64,000 nt of DNA from Nematostella vectensis. Taxonomy: Eukaryota > Cnidaria > Anthozoa > Actiniaria > Edwardsiidae. This document shows, piece by piece, positions 60,072 to 64,000 of the stretch. The stretch spans positions 5,166,703-5,230,702 of the forward strand of contig NC_064037.1 of the NCBI RefSeq assembly GCF_932526225.1, written 5' to 3'. Made by a program: the position numbers and the translations under genes. Under the pieces are notes generated by a model. It made no database searches and had not been told where the DNA came from. It saw only the letters and a program-made list of their open reading frames with translations. How positions within the stretch are numbered: position 1 is the stretch's first letter; each line of letters opens with the position of its first letter.

Positions 60072-63000
60072 TGTTAAAGACGTCTTCTTGGTTAAAGCTG
60101 TTGCACTTCTGATGATGATGGAGAGGAGACTGCGTGGAACTAGACTCTGAAGAGCGTTTATTTAAGCAACTTTTCTCAGTAAACCAGCCAATGAAAGAAA
60201 GCTACCGACGACAAAAAAACATTTACCTACGCAATTATAATTAAAAATACAAAATTATTGTAACAATTATTTTTCGTTTCTTTTATCATTGAAAGAAGGG
60301 TGGCCGTTTTAATAGCACTTTATAATCCCCAGCAGAGAATATTTCTTATAATATTTGGATTGTTATTATGCCTGCATTAAATGCGTTTGTTATGGTAAAT
60401 CCTAAGGTTTTAATAAGCTTTTGGACTTTGCTGCTAGGTTCCAATTCATGCGGGACATAAGGTAGATTACTCTTTAAAGATATGGGGATTAGTTGACCTT
60501 GGACAGACAAAGAAAAGGCATGGGAATGGTCAATCTGCAATCTTTTGAAATTCAAAGAACTCAGTTTTTGAAAGTCGAGGAGTTATTTGACTTGATGAAA
60601 GGACCGCTTAAAATACTGTCAAAAGTCTCTAAATAAGCGAAATAAGACAAGTAATCCAATAAAAGTAAATAACCTCAATATAACGGGCACCCTTGGAACT
60701 TAAATGAAGATGTCTGGCGGAAAACAGCCGAGTGAACCTATGGATATTGGACAACCCAATATTAAGTTTTTTTATGATTGACAATCTAAAAGAAAATAAT
60801 TTTGTTTGATGTATTACAAACAAGCAAACAGTCCATGTAATAATGAAGTTTGTAAACTTGGATAATAAAAAAGATACACTTATTCACTATATTTATAGTC
60901 ATTAGAGTACTACACAGGGGTGGGTATCCGATGAAAAGTCACTTTGTTTGAAGAAAATAGATGTCTATGTATGGGCAATACTGTCCATGTGCCACTGTCC
61001 ACCTGCTTGAGTCGATGAGTATCGCGATGCGAACTCCATCGCTTGAATGCTACAAGAACGGCATAGTACTAGCCCGAAGATAACGATCTAATATTAGAAC
61101 ACATAATATTTTGATTACATTCAGTACTAGCCTATGTTGATTCCCCCCGTATGTAAACGAAGCTCGAGGCGCGCGGTGCACTAAGTTGCTTAGGATCCTG
61201 TAAGACACGGAATCCGAAAAATATGCAAAATTCCAAATTGAATATGCATTTTGCGGAAATGAATGCCGCTTCGTTTAAATGGATATATTTTCGCTTTATT
61301 GATTGACTATTGGCGCACATGAAGGCGTATTTTCTCGCAATGAACAGCAAAAGGTGTAATTTGTTGAGGTCGGCCTAGATTGCAGTACAGGTTGAGCGTG
61401 TGAAACGCCATGTGTGGCTAAAAAACCACAATATGTATCTGCTTGTCTAATAAAGAAGTCAAGAATAAGATCACGTAAAGCATGCATTTACATCAGTTCA
61501 TTAAAGGGAGTATTAACTGAGACACTTTGAATAAACTATATTGTTATTCAAATATCATATTTCAATCATGGCTCGCTACTTGAAAGCTCTATTGCAAATA
61601 GATCGCGGTATTTGTTTATTTATATACAACATGCGAAACAATATCGTTTAGAATATTCAAAGGAATAAGAAAATTGTTACCATTGCGAGCTAGGACGAGC
61701 TACGGTAAACATCCCTCCCCCCCTACCATACACTCAAAATCCTGGCTACAGTACGATGACCAGTTCCGTATCACTTCATATTAAAATTGCTCTATCTTTT
61801 TTGCGGAGGGCCCAATGCTCATGATTTTTTCTAAGACGACTACAAATTTACTTATGCATATAATATGCACAGAAAAGACTACACATTTTCAAATTTTATT
61901 GATTTATATGGTATTTCTGTTTGCAAATAGCGGGAGTAGTTCCGTAGCACTAAAAAATTCTATGTCGTCTGGTACGAGTTTTTTTCCTATTTGAGAATCA
62001 ATAAAAACATATTTACTGAATAACATATCACATCCCTTCCTTTTTGCTCTTAATTAATGTATAAAAATGATTCAAACCAACAATCGTCAATGGGCTTTCG
62101 CTCGCGTGTCGCTAACAAATCCATATTGCAAGAAACAAAACGGTCTGATAGAATTCTTCAAAATAAATGCCACAACCAACACAAATAATGAAACGGCAAA
62201 ACACAAAAATGTAGATTATAAGGTGAGCTTAGAATTGGGTGATTTATTTTGATAATATTCGTGCACGAGAGCTCAACACCGTTTTTATTTACATGAACAA
62301 AAATGTAAATGCTACGCCTTGTTGTGGTTGTTCTTTTTAAACAATTCTTAAAAGAGTTCTGCAATAACAATCCCATATCCCCTTGTAAGTTAGCCAGCTA
62401 ATGATTTAACTATGGTTAATTCCGGCCGTTTTATTAGTTAATCATCCTAGCATATTGATACATCAATCACAGTTTCAGTAATTATTTTAATATAGTATAG
62501 TATTTTATCGAGCGCTAACTAATATCAAGGAGGATGAAGTTCTTTATTCACCCGAATGACATAAATAAAAGGCCCACATAAAAAAAAAATCAAAGGGCTC
62601 TGTGAGCCAACTCGTGAATGCAAATTTGTTTTTCCAGTTATTTTCTTGTATGCATAAAAGATATACAGGGTGAATTTTGAACAAAGATGAACACATCCAA
62701 GATGCTGAGAGCAAAGTAAAGCGACACAGAAAGCTCTGCGCACGAGGGTACTATACCACCGAGGCATTGCCGAAGTAGCCCCTGAGTAAAATTAGGTTTT
62801 ATCCAAATTGGTATCTCACCGTTCGAACTGCTTTTGCTAGCATCTCAAATTTCGCCCTATTTTTTCCGGAAGCTACAGCTACAGTCATACAATGTATTTT
62901 AATATTTTAATGTATTTTAATATTTTAATGTATTTTAATATTTTAATGTATTTTAATATTTTAATGTATTTTAATATTTTAATGTATTTTAATATTTTAA

Positions 63001-64000
63001 TGTATTTTAATATTTTAATGTATTTTAAGCATGTCAACATTCTGGAAAGGCGCAAAATCGTTAGTCGATGAATAAGCGTGTTTGAACGAGTTTTGTTTGA
63101 TATTTAGTACTTAACTTAGTACTTAACTCTTTTAGCACGAAATCGCTCTTTCAGCACCAATTCAAACAAATAACGCGAAAACCCAGAGACGCGAATCTTC
63201 AAGTACTAAAACGAGGAGAATTAAAAGCTTTGCTAGCATTTTACTTGTTTTGTTTGCAAACTAACAAGAAGAAGATCGATTGACGTCAGTGACGGAGGCG
63301 CAAGAGCACGCTCAACCCACATCGAAGACTTTTCTGAAAAAACTAGCTTATATATACTTTACGGCTATAACATGTGATGACCGTAGCGGTCACAAGTCGA
63401 TGACAAGGTTCTTCATAGTACTAAGCTTTTAACCGGAAGCTGGCCACCGGAAGTAGCGATACGGAAGTATGCCCACGACCTCCGGGAAGCACGAAAAACT
63501 AAAAGCAATCAAAAAAATCGGATCAAGCCAGGAAAAAAACCCAAGACATTCTTTCTTCTAAGCTGACTCGTTCCCAGTCGTAACGCAAGTTTTTTGGAAG
63601 GAAGATTTCGAAGGCGCGTAAAGGCTAAAGGGAAGGGAGCAAGTAACGTCTTTCCTTTCTCTTTCCTCTTCCCTTGAGGCTTTGCGACGTCTCCGAAAAC
63701 CATGTGAGACGACTGGGGACGAGTCAGTCTTCTAAGTATCGTATAAAAATTAGGACATTTCATCTGTCTGACTTTCGTGACTTTTGTGCCGTAAACGCAC
63801 AACAATTATGAAAATGGCTTCGGAATAACGATACTTTCTTAACTGATAATATACATGAAAAAAAATTATCAATTCTGATTGGCTAAGAGCAGTGCAATTT
63901 ATAGGAAATACAGTGCAAAAAAATAGGAAATACAGTGCAAAAAATAGGAAATTCAGTGCAGAAAAAAGGAAACACTTTTTCGTGGGGAAAGGAACACCCC
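60072..64000. other. Right-hand region, no gene recognised
   Basis: It should hold the CAP gene promoter just above 60071. Bases 62892-63027 are about 7.5 copies of the 18-base AT-only unit tgtattttaatattttaa. Bases 63900-63975 hold three copies of aggaaatacagtgcaaaaaa. Otherwise it is AT-rich sequence without family-like frames. Confidence 0.5.

Noticed and set aside
62067-62252. Short plus-strand frame with asparagine-rich product
   Set aside because: AT-rich, 61 codons, no splice or family support.

Overview
The window is nuclear DNA of an animal, most likely an anthozoan cnidarian (a sea anemone close to Nematostella). The reasons are intron-rich genes with GT-AG introns, animal-only families (MAK/ICK ciliary kinase, SWAP70/DEF6, SLC7 transporter, DRC2/CCDC65), a secreted ShKT+CAP protein of a cnidarian kind, APE-type LINEs and very many small TIR elements and minisatellites. 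The species assignment is inference; no species-specific marker was checked.

Layout. 1-1660: promoter and 5' region of a MAK/ICK-type kinase with a perfect RFX X-box. 1661-9570 (+): the kinase, 12 coding exons. 9571-13018: no gene seen. 13019-13846 (+): an intronless 275-residue orphan coding region. 14604-16016 (+): 5'-truncated LINE with an open reverse transcriptase frame, abutting a 262-bp foldback element. 17283-26750 (+): SLC7 amino acid transporter, 10 exons, its introns crowded with minisatellites. 28285-36440 (-): SWAP70/DEF6-like protein, 6 exons, with a long acidic tail. 39661-45835 (-): aspartate dehydrogenase domain protein (ASPDH), 8 exons, with a 3'-truncated LINE carrying a 2A-like motif in intron 4. 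45986-53468 (+): dynein regulatory complex subunit 2 (DRC2/CCDC65), 14 exons, divergent from ASPDH across a 150-bp bidirectional promoter that holds a second X-box. 53945-60071 (-): secreted ShKT + proline linker + CAP protein, 6 exons, convergent with DRC2. 60072-64000: no gene recognised.

All six exon models were assembled by hand. Exon lengths sum to whole codons, phases match across every junction, and lengths are close to family members (602, 502, 802, 286, 498 and 241 residues).

Most interesting signal. Several intronic tandem arrays here are not random minisatellites. Their repeat unit contains the real exon-intron junction of the neighbouring exon, so the splice site itself is multiplied. 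I see this at the 5' splice sites of DRC2 exon 10 (64-bp unit), DRC2 exon 12 (36-bp unit, about 29 copies, frame-neutral), ASPDH exon 6 (57/62-bp unit) and probably CAP exon 2, and at the 3' splice site of SLC7 exon 7 (33-bp unit, with a second array upstream). In DRC2 both arrays could in principle add blocks of exactly 12 residues; in ASPDH and SLC7 use of a wrong copy would bring a stop codon. Two cilium genes (MAK-like and DRC2) both carry RFX X-boxes upstream.
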